From contig NC_133101.1 in NCBI RefSeq assembly GCF_022965805.1, positions 2,852,001 through 2,916,000 on the forward strand: a stretch of DNA of 64,000 nt. The letters are read 5' to 3'. This document shows, piece by piece, positions 1-12,601 of the stretch. The notes under the pieces were generated by a model. That model was given only the letters and a program-made list of their open reading frames with translations, did not search any database and was not told the DNA's origin. The stretch is from Primulina eburnea. Taxonomy: Eukaryota; Streptophyta; Magnoliopsida; Lamiales; Gesneriaceae. How positions within the stretch are numbered: position 1 is the first letter of the stretch; each line of letters opens with the position of its first letter. Position numbers and translations under genes: made by a program.

Positions 1-3000
1 TGCCCAGAACAAATCGTTTTATATTTTAGTTTAATTCAAGAATGCAAGACAAATGATTCAGAATGAAAATTAACTTCATGACTTGGTTTGTGAAGCCAAC
101 AACCATAGAGACGACTACGGTTTTATCAAATTTGGTTCGACCAACTAATCATAGCTACACAAGAAGAAACTCCGGGACTGTAAAGAGGGGGGATGTCATA
201 CCTGCAATTTCCTCATATTTTCGCCGAGCTTGGACCTAGCAATATTTGCAACGCTCGACTCCTTCATACAAACATACAAATAACTTTATCAGACATATGG
301 CCAAGTTTCAGTCTTCAAATTTGTGTAACTAAATGAAATAATAATTTTTCAGAGGGACTTAGTGAGGGAAAAGAACTGGTCAGGTGTAATTTGATCAGTG
401 CAGCATGTCATCAAGTTAGATTTAAGCCTCACGAGGATTAATTATATTTGTCTTGGGCTCATGGATTTATGTACTCACACCAGAAGAAGAATAGCCATAT
501 TTTTTCTTTATTTGATCAATAGCACCAGTCTTCTCGTCTTGTAGCTCATGCACGGGTACTCTCTCATTCTTAACCTTCGCATATTTCAACTTACCTGCAA
601 AGCGGAAAAAAAATAGTGCATGTGATGGTAATTTTTCATTTGTAATAAGCTATTTTGGACTTACCTTTTATTGCCCAAAATTTGTTTGTAATATTCTGTT
701 TATTCAATCCGGCAATAACTGGATATCCTTTTGGTTTCTCTTTCACGTCCTCAATGTCGATATCATCTTGAACAAAAACAAGAATTGATAATTGGAAACA
801 GGAAGAACACTCGAAAAATAATTTAGAAAGTAAAGAAACAAAAAATAAATACATGTTCCAGATTATGCCTTCTCTTTTTCATTGTTTTTTATTTCACTTG
901 TTCTTGCTCACTTATTATGGCGATTTCACTTATTTGATTGGATTTTCTTTAAGTTTCTTAAAACATAAGACATATACAAAAGATTGTTGTTTAAAATTTG
1001 TCACAAAAATACCTATATCCAGCTCCACGTCTTCCTCACTCGTACTTAGTAACCTTTGTCTCAATTTCATTTTGAATTGCGAAGTTGGCTTTTGAAAATA
1101 TCGTTGATAGTTCTTCAATACTTCTTCTAGAATCATGGCTTTCCACCTCAAGCCCTGTCTTTGATTTTGTAGTGTTATTGTCTTTCACCAATGATCCAAA
1201 TATACCCTATCAATCCAAATCAGTCAGAAAAAAATTCAAAAACATATCTACACACCACATCTTTTAGACGAGCCCATTAACACCTTTTTCTTTTCTTTGA
1301 GGGGAGCCGAAGAGATACTGATGCACCCTTGGGCATGGACGAGGTCTTTGTTAAAAACTTGGGTGACGGAGTCCAGAAGCCTTGGATGGATGGAGTAGAC
1401 AACAATAGCATGCAAAATACACGTAAAAATAAGCATAAACTCGCTCTGTTTTGCCCAATTGCATAGCATAAACAAAATAATAGTGATTAGTTTAATTGTT
1501 TGGGCAAAGTTTGAAGAAGTCAGCAAGAAAAATTAGACCCAGAAAAACCATTTTTCTGAAAAAAATGGTGTTTAGTTGGAATATTTTTCTCCAAAGACAT
1601 TTAAATATCTGAAAACCAAAAGCCAAAAATGTGGATTCTATGGTATCTGCTTCGCAGATTAAAAACAAACCCTTCTCTACTGTCCTGCCCAAACATAAAG
1701 CTGTTTTTATTTTTTTAAAAATACTTAACAAACCATCGTAAATATTTCTATACCCAAAATCGCATGTAAATATTTTTTGATAGATCTTATTACCTGTAAG
1801 CCTCCTTGTGTAGCAAAGTTGACACAAAAAGTAGTTCTTGATTGCCATTGACCTGGATTATACAAGGAGAATATAAAGCTTATCAGCTAACAGACCTTGT
1901 GTGATATCTTGGCAGAAAAGTGAAAAATGGAAACTTACAATAATGAGTTCACCATCCTGGGATGATGAAACTATAATGTCTGATGTCGAGGGTGACTTCA
2001 AGGTTGAAAATGCGAAGCCTCTAAATGAACTTTCCTTTGTAAGAGATAATTCAGGCAGCGACCTGGAATTTAAATCAACAGTGATAAGATGGTGACAAAC
2101 AACAAGGTAAATTCTGGGAGAGTGACGCATATTTTCTAGATGAAAACATATGCATTTTCATGCTCACCCCCAACTCAAACTACCGATGCTTCCAGTGTAG
2201 ATAATCAAATAGGTACCAGCATGTAAGGAATCATCACCTAATCTCAAATTTTCCACTGGTGAAAAGAAGCAAAAGTCCATCATCAGAAGATCCAAAAGTT
2301 GATGCCCAGAAACAAGAGGAATTGAATTTCTTTTTATAGAGTACTTTCCTGACACCCTGACACGAGATCATGAAAATGGAATGGAAAAAATCAATTGGCT
2401 TTTTCTGCAAAGTTACAGTAACCTATACATGATAGTAGTGCTCATACCTGGACTGCATGCGATAAGGAATATACATAAACCGCTTTTTCAGAACAAAGCA
2501 ATACCAATGATTGCTTTGTCATGGTGTTGTTGGAATTGATGTTATCCGATATTCCTTGTACATCTGTCAAGAAGTATGGACGCTTACATTTCAGATATTT
2601 CATTGTACAAGCCATGAGACACAAGCACCATCTTCCAAATCGCAAGAAAAAGAAACGACACTCACCCAAAATCCGTGTATATAAAGCTCTAGATGGTTTC
2701 TTTGGACGAACCGAACTGGAGCTTACTGTATTTCCCGAGTCACATTCGAGTGCCAAAACTGATGAATCTTTTGTTGCCACAAGCAAAATATTTTTTTCAA
2801 AACCATGGAAGCTGCAGGTCTCAAAATGTGTTGAAATGATCCCCTTTGAAAATTCACAGGCAATGAGTCTTTGATACAAGATGGTAGGCCCTTCCACATC
2901 AACCAACGAAACCTGTAGTTACAATACAGAAATAAATTAAGAATCTTTCTTGTAGGATGTTTGACTCCACAATAATAAAAAAAACTGACTGAATTGAATA

Positions 3001-6000
3001 GGGAATTTAGACAAAAGAGAAAAGGAAATCTTACATATCCTTGGTCTGTCCCAACAGCAAGTTGTTTTAGATTTTTTGTCATGTTTATGGACAGTACGGC
3101 ACCATTAACCTTGGCAAGTTTGATTCTGTTAATAATGGGGTTGCTTCCTTTCTTTGAAATTCCTGGTAACGTCATAAATCTTTCAAAAATCCAAATGAAG
3201 CACCAAAGTTTTTGTTCTCGGAACATGATATTGATAGACCCGAATCCAACATCACAACTGAATTTGCCCCATTAGCAGGGAGAATATATACAGTGACTGG
3301 TAATTTAATTTGACGCAAATTAGATGGCAAATTTAGTACCTTGAAAAGATACAAAAGAGCTCTGTGGAGCAAATGCTTCAGATTTGAATACGTATATGCG
3401 AACCTGAATGAAAGATTAGCGTTAAATATTAGTACACTGTAGATCATAACATGGAGCAGAAACTGCTTTTTACAAATTTATTGACAGGACCGTATTACCG
3501 TTCCACTTTTATCTCCAGACACAAGAGTATGAGACTCGAAGTCAAAGTGCAATGCTGTCAATGCGCAGCCACTCACAGAAAAAGTATCATCACTCTGCAC
3601 AATCAAATCAAAATAAAACAGGATTCCTTCCAGGAAGAAAATACTCATTTTCATTGATCCATATACATGATCTACATGTTTCAACAGTAAAAGAACTGGA
3701 ATCGATCGATGGATTTATCAAAACAAACAAGAGATGAAGCTAAATTACAAATACCTAAGTTGTCTCAAAACGTCTTCATACCTGTTGAGTTATAGATGCA
3801 ACTTGAATGAAAAGAGGGCAAGAAGCATCCCAGAAGTTAATTGTTCCATTATCATGCCCAGTTATAAACAGGTTTTTAGCCCTGGTAAGTGGACTAAAAG
3901 TCATTGAATTTGAATTACTTCCGTCTTTTAGCTTTCTTTCAAATGGAAAAAGTGGCAAACTGTTTTTTGCCACAATATTGAATTCCTGCAGCACAAATAT
4001 AATATATCAACAAATATTGAGACTATGATTTTTCTCATATCAACATTATTATCATATTTGCCATGGCCTATGCACATACCTCATCTGACGAATACTGCAT
4101 GGATGGAATACATGTCATAAATTTTGATACAGTGATGCTTGAATCTCCATAAGGTAACTTTATCATTTGCTCCTTCGGAAGTGAAGGTGATGATTTGTTT
4201 TGGCACTGTACCAGGTACCTTTCAATCAAACAATCATCGTAGGAGTAGATTTGACTTGACTTCCCCAGCAAAAGAAGTGAATCGTGTCTTTTATGTTCGA
4301 TGGAGCTTGTAATAATCTCCAAGTCAACTAGAGACTCGGGGGGGCTAAGCGTCAGTTTAATTGTGCGAGATTCAGTATGTTCATTTAGTTGAACTACCTG
4401 TAACATGACATTCTTACGCAAATTAGATAAGGAAAAAGTAAATCCATGCAGTAAAGTCCTTTCTCTATGGAATCTGGTCTATGATACTTTTGTAAATTGA
4501 TTATAGCTAACATCTGGAATTTTCGATATTTAAAATATTTTATTTTATATAACCAGAAAACATGGCGTCTCTATCTCAGTATTTCTAGAGAAAGTATAGG
4601 CTGAATACGTTATCAAGTTCTTTATTTTCCAGTATTAACATGAGGTAAAAATTAAGACAATTCTATAAAAAAAAATGATCTTTCGATTTCTAAGAACATA
4701 AACAGTGTGTTAAGGGCAATATGATACCTGTAAGTTGGTAGAAAAATTTTCGGACATTCCTAAAACGTATAGTCGACTTGATTTTCCATCTGCATCAATC
4801 CATTTTAACTTCGATATTGGTATTTTGTCCACTTTGTATCCAAGATTCAGCTTACAAACAGGTGTTATTTGACCACTACTTGTTTCATTTATTGATACTT
4901 GTTCGGTCTTATAATCAGATGGACATGGAACACTCCACAGGAGTATATCTCCATTGCTGTAACCAACAGCAACTTTAGTTCCAGCCGTGGATACCCAACA
5001 AGCTGCCGTTACCTTCTTTGTTTCTTGATATAGAGATTGCAATGTGGTACTAACACTAGTAAAAATGACTGTACTTTCTTGAATCGCCCATAATGTAATA
5101 ACTCCATCGCAATGGATAATAAGTACCCTGAAATGATATGAAAGAAATGTCGTATTGATTATTGAAATCATGCAACAAGATCTATGCCCCTTTCAAAGCC
5201 TGAAAATTAAGGGAGATTATTTATGTGGTGGGAGATTGCCTTTTAGTTTCTGCTGTAGGTTGGGGCAGTGTATATTTTACAGCAATCTCACTTTCAACTT
5301 CATTGTTTTTGCCTGTATATGGATTGATCATCAGGTGCAAAATGTTCAGAAAACAGTACACATAGTAAAAGAAATGACTGCGTCAGACAAATTATTTATT
5401 AAATAAATGGGAGAAAAATATGTGCTGTTCAATTTCAAGAGATAAAAATTCATAGAGGGCTAAACAGGATTTAATCCTACCACGAGAAGCTGAAAGAGGG
5501 ATATGGTATATCATTTGTTCAATGTACCGTTGCTCTTGATCGACCCTCAGGACTGATATATAACCAGCAGAATCTCCAACATACCTACAGAAAACAAGAA
5601 ATGTATATAAAAAATAGAACTTGATATATGTGTAAACTGAATCCTGACTGTGTTTGATGACATTACAGGTAAGGTGCATGCTGTATGGCACGAATTGAGG
5701 TGATTTCCTTTTCATACCGATGGACAGTGAACAAGAACTTGGTATCTATATCCCATACCTATAATGATTCTTTTAAAATATTAGATATAAGAAATAAATT
5801 ACCTCAAGCCACATATGTTGATCAAGAGATATTTTACAATCAAATAAATATACTGGTAAGTCGACTAACTTGCCTCGATATGGTTATTGACATTTACATT
5901 CACAAGGACACCTTGGTTGTCCATAAACTGTCAACAAATATTTTTACTTGACATCAGTAACCAACATTGAAAAGTGGGAAATTTTGAGGGATGACTCATT

Positions 6001-8621
6001 CCCAGTACATGGAGCCGAAGCACTAAATCTTTCTTATAAGCATACACATCACATAAGTCGGAGGAAGATATGTGAGTAGTTTACCAGCAAAATCTTGCTC
6101 GGTACTGTTTCTGGTGATTCCAGCAGAGCTTGCGATCCATCTTTGCCATATAATTTGATTCGTCCATCTCTGAGAGGAGGGTGGGTAAGATTATTATCTA
6201 CTTAAAAGTTAAACCTTGTAAAGTTGACAAAACCTTCTTACAAAGTATATCAAAATTTTGAAGACTTCCACAGTCAATTTCATCGTGTAAGGTGATAAGA
6301 AAGGATACTAGGGGTCATAGAAACCACCATAACAATTCCTTCATTTATCATGAAGAAAAACTTGACAACCAGTGGATGACTATGTGAAACAAAATTATGA
6401 ATAACTTCCGTAAACATGGTATCGCTTCATGAATAACACAAAGACATTCTAGTATTTGGTAAGAAATATTGAATAAACTCTAAAGAAGAAATAGCAATAT
6501 TATTTAGACCAAAATCTGAAACAGAAACTCACTTAGTTGCAATAGCGAGGATTTGTCGAATCGAGCTATACTTCAGCAACAAAGATCCGGGTGGAATCCC
6601 ATAATGGAAAACCAAGCGGGGGTCTACATCATCAGGTTTCAAAGTATCTGAAAGCCCTCCAGGCTGCAAAGACAATGTACTAAGGTTAGAGAAATAAAAA
6701 TAAATAACCAAATTATTTGATGAATATTTCATTAAATCTTTCGACAAGTCTGAGAATTTTTTTTAAAACTTCACTTAAAAAATTTAAATTGAAGTTTCCT
6801 ACGTGCCTTCATAGGCTGCTTTTCTTTGTAGGATAAGTCACATAACTCTTCATAATTCTTTTATATATTCTGATGTTATTATGTTTGGCCAACATTGTCC
6901 AAAATAATCATCTTCTTTTGAATCCAAATTTAAATTACGATCTCCAATAACTGTATAAAATAATTGCCCGGATGTTGACCTTGAGATGCTGATTGAAGCC
7001 ATTCACTATTATTATTTAAACCTGTATTCTGTTCAAAACATGTTGAGTTGTTTATAACTCGGCCAACACCCCAACGAAATTGTATACGTATTCTCGCGTA
7101 AAAGATTATTAGCTTTAACAACGAACAACACAATTAAGTAATTTCAGAATTTATGCCTATACATTTTCGTCAGCTCTGAAGCCAGCGTAATGCATATGTT
7201 TTTATTAGGATAAATTCTAAGTTGGATGAAGACATTTTTTTGAATGATGAAAGGTACAAATTTACAAGTTTCAGGACTTCATCCACTACGCATGTAAACT
7301 ATGTGTGCCGCACTCCAAAAACTAATCAAGACATTTGATTCTCAATGGTTTTTATCATTTGAATACATGCTTGATTACAAACCATCAGAAATATATGTTT
7401 CCCTATTAAAATATCCAACTCACAACTAACATTCCAAAAGAAACTTTGGACTGTTCTATTTCTAAAGTAGGATAAAATGCACTTTATCTCTTAACTAAGC
7501 AATACTCTTTTGTTACCTCTTGTTTTCTTCGCTTGGTTAATACTGATAAAATCACATTCGAGCCATATAAGTATCGATTTAGACTCAATCAAACTGCAAA
7601 AAAAATCTTCTTTTGCTAAAAAATAGGGAAACTGATGAAAAAGGTTGTAAAACATCGTTTTGGAAAATTCATTCCCTATTGTCCCTATTGTCTATTTTCC
7701 CAAACAATTAATTAATAAGAAGCAATTTCAGGATAGATCTTTAACTAACATTAAAATTCTTTCTTTTTGGTGCTATCCTAAATCTCTACTTACAGAAAAA
7801 ATGTGAACAATATATTTCTTAACATCTTCCAAATTTAGCATATTTTCCCAATTCGTCATTTCTCATAAACTTAACTGCATTATATGGATTCATACAATAT
7901 TTATCCTCAACTTTTTCCATACTTGATTTATTTCTTCATTCTTTTGTCTAAAAATAGTAAAAAAAATTAAATAAAAGAGAAACTGCTGTTGCAACAACGC
8001 CCCACAAAATCCAATGTTACTGCTTTCTACCAATTCAGTGTAGCCACTTTTAAAATATTACATTATATTCTCCTCATTGCCAAAAATACATGCGAATTTT
8101 CCAGGCTAATAGTCGTAAACTGCAATTAGCACAATCATCAAACATAAAAGTTGTAAATCCAAATAGTCGGAAAAAAATTCAAACATACAGATGATCTTAG
8201 CGTAAAAATTTTCCGGGATGGAATCACTATTTTCAAAAGAAAAACAATATATAGATGTCAACCGCTCAACCGAAATTGTAACACTTGAAAAAGGGTAATT
8301 ACAAATCCACAATGTCCTAAGAATTTAACATGTAAGCCTCTATTTTCCCAACTTCGATCACAAGAAAATGAAGGATTTTAAAAGACAAAATAATGCAAAA
8401 AAAAAAAACACACACACACACTCTCTAAACAAAGTACTCCAAAAGGCACGAAATTACAAATCAAGAACAGCATACTATACACCCACAAAGCAACAAGATT
8501 TTGGACTAATAGAAAGACGGGTTCGGAGAAAAAAGATAGAGATTTAGGCAGAAACATGGATAACACACATTACCTTCTTCAAAGAAGCCTTTTCAACAAG
8601 TTTCTTGACGAAAGTGGCCAT
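1..8621 (-). CDS. Tomosyn / Lgl-like WD40 protein with C-terminal R-SNARE motif (3' end outside window)
   Basis: Tomosyn-type proteins bind syntaxins and restrain SNARE-driven exocytosis. Exons in reading order: 8621-8574, 6663-6533, 6169-6085, 5927-5874, 5758-5667, 5584-5481, 5312-5240, 5127-4728, 4397-4080, 3985-3782, 3594-3499, 3403-3340, 3162-3035, 2912-2666, 2563-2448, 2356-2238, 2062-1939, 1852-1794, 1380-1284, 1206-1013, 766-665, 594-479, 261-202. This gives about 1010 residues. The start codon gives MATFVKKLVEKASLKK; the next exon carries DDVDPRLVFHYGIPPG and exon 3 DGRIKLYGKDGSQALLE, both hallmarks of the plant family. WD40-like blades follow (GHDNGTINFWDAS, VSGDKSG, VGTDQGY). The last visible exons give DQIKKKYGYSSSG and ANIARSKLGENMRKLQ, the start of the SNARE helix; the final exon must lie beyond base 1. 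Introns after exons 4 and 7 use GC donors. Exon 20 needs a one-base frame change near 1038. Family resemblance is recalled, not searched. Confidence 0.9.
1013..1206 (-). other. Exon of the tomosyn-like gene with an apparent +1 frameshift
   Basis: The exon opens in phase 0 (GIFGSLVKDNN...) and reads through SIEELSTIFSKANF to a TGA at 1038-1036. The family-like acidic tail EEDVELDID, which joins in phase to DIDIEDVKEK in the next exon, is one base out of frame. The exon is 194 nt long where 193 would close the frame. Either this assembly carries an extra base or the allele is broken. Confidence 0.7.
6664..8573 (-). other. Long first intron of the tomosyn-like gene
   Basis: AT-rich sequence between the 16-codon first exon and the second exon, with an A/C then CT microsatellite around 8397-8426. 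I see no coding resemblance in it. Confidence 0.75.
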
Positions 8622-8649
8622 GGAAATTAAAAGGGTCTGTCTCTCCTTC

Positions 8650-10920
8650 AGATCAGTGAAGTGTTACTAAAAATAGACAAACCCAAGAAAATAATCATAA
8701 TAATGATAATAATAATAAAAAAAAGCTATACAGTATTCAGTGAAGTAGAAGGAAAGCAAGGCGATGTTTCTTGGATAGAATCGCCAATGGGTTTGCGGAC
8801 ACACCGATGAAATAAATAAATAAACGAATGACACCAAAGAAAGAATCACAGGAATTGAATATAAATATCGTAACGGTTGGATTTGCTTGCAGTTAATCGG
8901 GAGAGGGGGTGTGGGGCAGGTGACTTGGCCGGTGGGTATTTTTTATTATTTATTTGCTCCATTTTTTGTTTGCATGCGTACACGTGTAAGTTGACAACGT
9001 TTGATCCCATAAATCGCAAGACACACGGCCTTTGTTTTTGTCGGGGTGTGAGAGTGATTCTCGTCTCTTGATTACCAAATTTTCAACCGATACCACCGAC
9101 CGAATCAAATCCACTTGTCCAAAAATAAATAATCCTTCTGCAGTGTTGTATGAAATATTTCACTCTCTTTCATTTTGAAGTACAACAACTATTTTTATTG
9201 GATAGAGTTATCAAATTATCGAGTTTGATCGTGGTTTAAAATATTTGAGTTTTATCATTACATCAACTATAAATTTTGTTAAAGTGACAAACGTTCGATC
9301 ATACAATCGACATCAGAGTCAAGTTCATAAATTCGATTCGCATTAATTATAAATGATACAATTACTGAAAGAAGGTGCAATAATCATATGTCCTGAAATA
9401 CTAAAAGAGGTCAACTTTAAAAAGAACAAAGATTTTTAATCATACACGAAGTACACATGAACTATTGAATTATCAATTAAATATTTAAATATTGATTGAC
9501 AGTCTTTTTAAAATATTATTTTTAACAGTCATTAATATAGTTTAGATAATTTATGAGCCCTTTTCATTGGATATTTTAATACAATAAAGATATTTTGAAA
9601 TAAAAAAATAAAAAAAATAGAATTATAACTTTTTTGAGGGAATGTTGTAAAGATGGTGAGACGTACGTTAATTTTGAAAAAGTCAGTCTTAAACTTTAGT
9701 TAAAGTAAGCACTTGTTTAGTTTTTATTGGAAAAAAAAAAAGAAAAAATAAATAAAGAATAGTCTGCACCTCGCAAGGGGATCCATCTTACATATTACAC
9801 GTACACAAATGTTTGAATTATTGGACTATAGTCGATGTTTGATTTAACTAAAATAGTTCAACCATCAATATCAATAGCATAAAAAAATTAAAATTTAAAA
9901 CTGAATAAATTTTAATCAGATCTGAAACGTTAATATAAACTAATATTTCATCCGTGTGATGACCGTAATGTTATTATATGTAATTAGTAATTAAAATAGT
10001 AGATATTAGTATTTGAAATTTTATTAAAATTATTGATTAAAAAATATTATATAAATTTTTTTATATCATATGAGATAACGTTTAAATCAAAATAACAATT
10101 TTCTCCTCTTAAATTGATTTTGATGTGTTGGTTGAATGGAACTATTATTGATATAAAATATAAAAATATATCTAAAAAATATATTATTTTTTCTATCAAA
10201 CTTTTACAAAAATAGATATTTTTTAAAAGTCCATTTTTGTGTCATTTATAAGATAATAAATTTGATTAATTTTTTTTTATTTTTTAAAACATGTTAAAAA
10301 ATATTTACATTGCAATTTTAATTGAGATACTAAATAATAATGATGATGATAATAGTAATTTATTTAATTGATAGTTTGTTTAATATATACAACATTATTT
10401 AATTAGTGTAAAAATTTATTAATTAATAGCATAAATATAACACAAATAAGCATAGTTTTTAAAAGCATCCTGAAATCGGAGCTATGGGTCACTTAACCAG
10501 TGGTTAAACAATTAATCAGATCAATTATAGTCAGATACAAAATTAAATATTTTAATATCTAAAAAAATAATCATAATTGTTGATATATATCATGTAAAAA
10601 TTCAGCAAAATCAACATTTACATATCTTCAATAAGACAATTTGTATTTTAAATTTTCATTTTGAAAAGAGATGAAAAATGTGTAGACTTTATAATTATAT
10701 TTGAATAGAGGAAGGAGTATTTGGGGAAGGAATAAAGTGTGGGAGTATGGATTTTTCGACTCTCAAATATATGTCTATTTTCTATGTTTAGTTGTATTTT
10801 TCTTGATTTTGTTAATATACGCCTATTGACCAAGTTTTTGAAAATGTACAACTATTTTTTTCAATGAATTGAATAGAGATAAATAGAAAGTTTGTATTTA
10901 TATTTGTTTTCCCAATTATT
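8650..10920. other. AT-rich intergenic spacer
   Basis: This holds the upstream region of the minus-strand tomosyn-like gene, then about 1.8 kb of low-complexity AT-rich DNA with no coding resemblance. No clear TATA box can be assigned. Confidence 0.6.
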
Positions 10921-10930
10921 TTTTTAATAC

Positions 10931-11440
10931 GTGATAGACTTGAGTTTGTTGAAGACAAATAATGCGTGCTTTAATTTGCCACGAATTCGAGGAATCGAAC
11001 ACATACCTATTCTTCAAGTGCAGGATCTCGAAACTGATTGGGGATGGTGTGCTGCAGTGGCTAGGCATAAAGAAGATTATGGTACCCCAACATCGATTCT
11101 GAAAGCTTTTCGAGAGACGTTCAGAGGGAAGTCTACAGTGAATAGAATGAGAGTCACGACTCTTGCAGCGACAATTTACCATGTCTGGAAATTGCGTAAC
11201 AAAGTAATGTTTGAAGCTGAAAAACCGCGAGCTGAAAGGATAATAAGGAAGATTCAGATTCACACTTACAGATGTTTACCTTCTTCCTCTGATTTGTTAT
11301 ATAGTTTGACGTAGGTAGATTGCAGTGTTTCGATTTTATGTGTATCTCTTGGAGATGTCCAGTGTACTTGTATTTATAAATTTTTTTGCTTCTTTTAATT
11401 GAATTACTTCATTAAAAAAAAACAATAATAATGCTTTCAA
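10931..11440 (+). mobile_element. LINE (non-LTR retrotransposon) 3' fragment
   Basis: An open stretch ending at the TAG at 11312-11314 contains DWGWCAAVARHKEDYG and TLAATIYHVWKLRNKVMFE. This is the pattern of the C-terminal region after reverse transcriptase in plant L1-type LINEs, where W..RN...F is typical. It is followed by an untranslated tail and an A-rich run at about 11413-11432, as at a LINE 3' end. The 5' part (endonuclease, RT core) is missing, so this is a 5'-truncated dead copy. No target duplication was identified. Confidence 0.65.
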
Positions 11441-11618
11441 CCAAGACAATATAAAAACAATTATATGTGTTTTATTAATTCTCAATTGCTAAATCGCTAT
11501 AATTTATAGTGAATAATAAGAGAACTTAGCGACAAGCCTCACACAATATTTCCTGAATTATTTGTGCGTTTGGAACGCTCGAAACCCAAGGAATAAAAAT
11601 ATTGTGAAAACTAATGTA

Positions 11619-11620
<2 letters not shown>

Positions 11621-11653
<33 letters not shown>
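11621..11653. repeat. (ATT)n microsatellite
   Basis: About eleven consecutive ATT/TTA units in AT-rich spacer. Confidence 0.9.
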
Positions 11654-11655
<2 letters not shown>

Positions 11656-12401
11656 TTGTTGATATTTCAAAATTTTATAATAATAAATTGGTGGGTTTTC
11701 ACTTTTTAGCAATTAATTCACGGGTTTAAACAAACCACCACCGGTTCGATCCAATTTTAAAAGTTATGCAAATAAGCATTACAAATAAGGATTCCATTTC
11801 CTCCGAACTCGACGGAAATCCGATTCTTGACTCGAAACGGAGAAGGATATGAAGGAGGTTTTTTACTGATTAAATAAATGGATAATAAGGTATGTGTATT
11901 TTCGGGTCTAAGGATACATGCGGTCATAACAAATCCTACTGATATCCGATCCGAATATCCAATCAAATTAATATTAATATATATAATTAATTTTCAGTTA
12001 TTATATTAGTTATATTATGTTTTTATTGAATGATATTAGTTGACTGAAACACTAAAAATTATTAATATAAATTCGATGTTATTTTGGTAGAATAATGATG
12101 TATGATAAATTATTCTAATATTTTGCTATTTATTTTATAATGTTTAATTTGTTAATTTTTATATTTAATTTTTTCCGTATTATTTCAATAATTTAATAAA
12201 TATCTATAGTTTTCTCGAAATAATTAACATTCGAGAAAGCATGATTATACGCGGTAACAATATATTTAGATAGAGTATTAATATGTAATCTTCCTATGAG
12301 TAAAAAGTGTTAATGAGATCCTATCTATGTGGGCACTACTCTCACTTCATTTCAAGGGATAAGATCTTGCCACACATACAATTTCAAAAAAAATTGGGTC
12401 A

Positions 12402-12420
12402 TATATATATATATATATAC
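12402..12420. repeat. (AT)n microsatellite
   Basis: A run of about nine AT units upstream of the DUF4378 gene remnant. Confidence 0.85.
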
Positions 12421-12601
12421 ATGAGAAAATCTTGGCTATTCATCCTATCATGGAGGTAATGTCCACATGGGTAGAATGAAATAAACCGAGTAAAAAGATG
12501 TAAATGAAATTAAATACTTGATAAAAAAAAAATATAATAAATGAAAATGGAGAGAAAATGTAGAATTCTACGCAAAATCAAACACATTCATTCATAGTCA
12601 T

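Noticed and set aside
1..201. Final SNARE exon of the tomosyn-like gene
   Set aside because: No frame here continues the SNARE helix after the donor at 201; the last exon must lie beyond the window.
1492..1848. 118-codon minus-strand frame
   Set aside because: Only the part 1852-1794 is an exon, and it is read in a different frame; the rest is intron.
2521..2874. 117-codon plus-strand frame
   Set aside because: It lies antisense to well-supported exons of the tomosyn-like gene.
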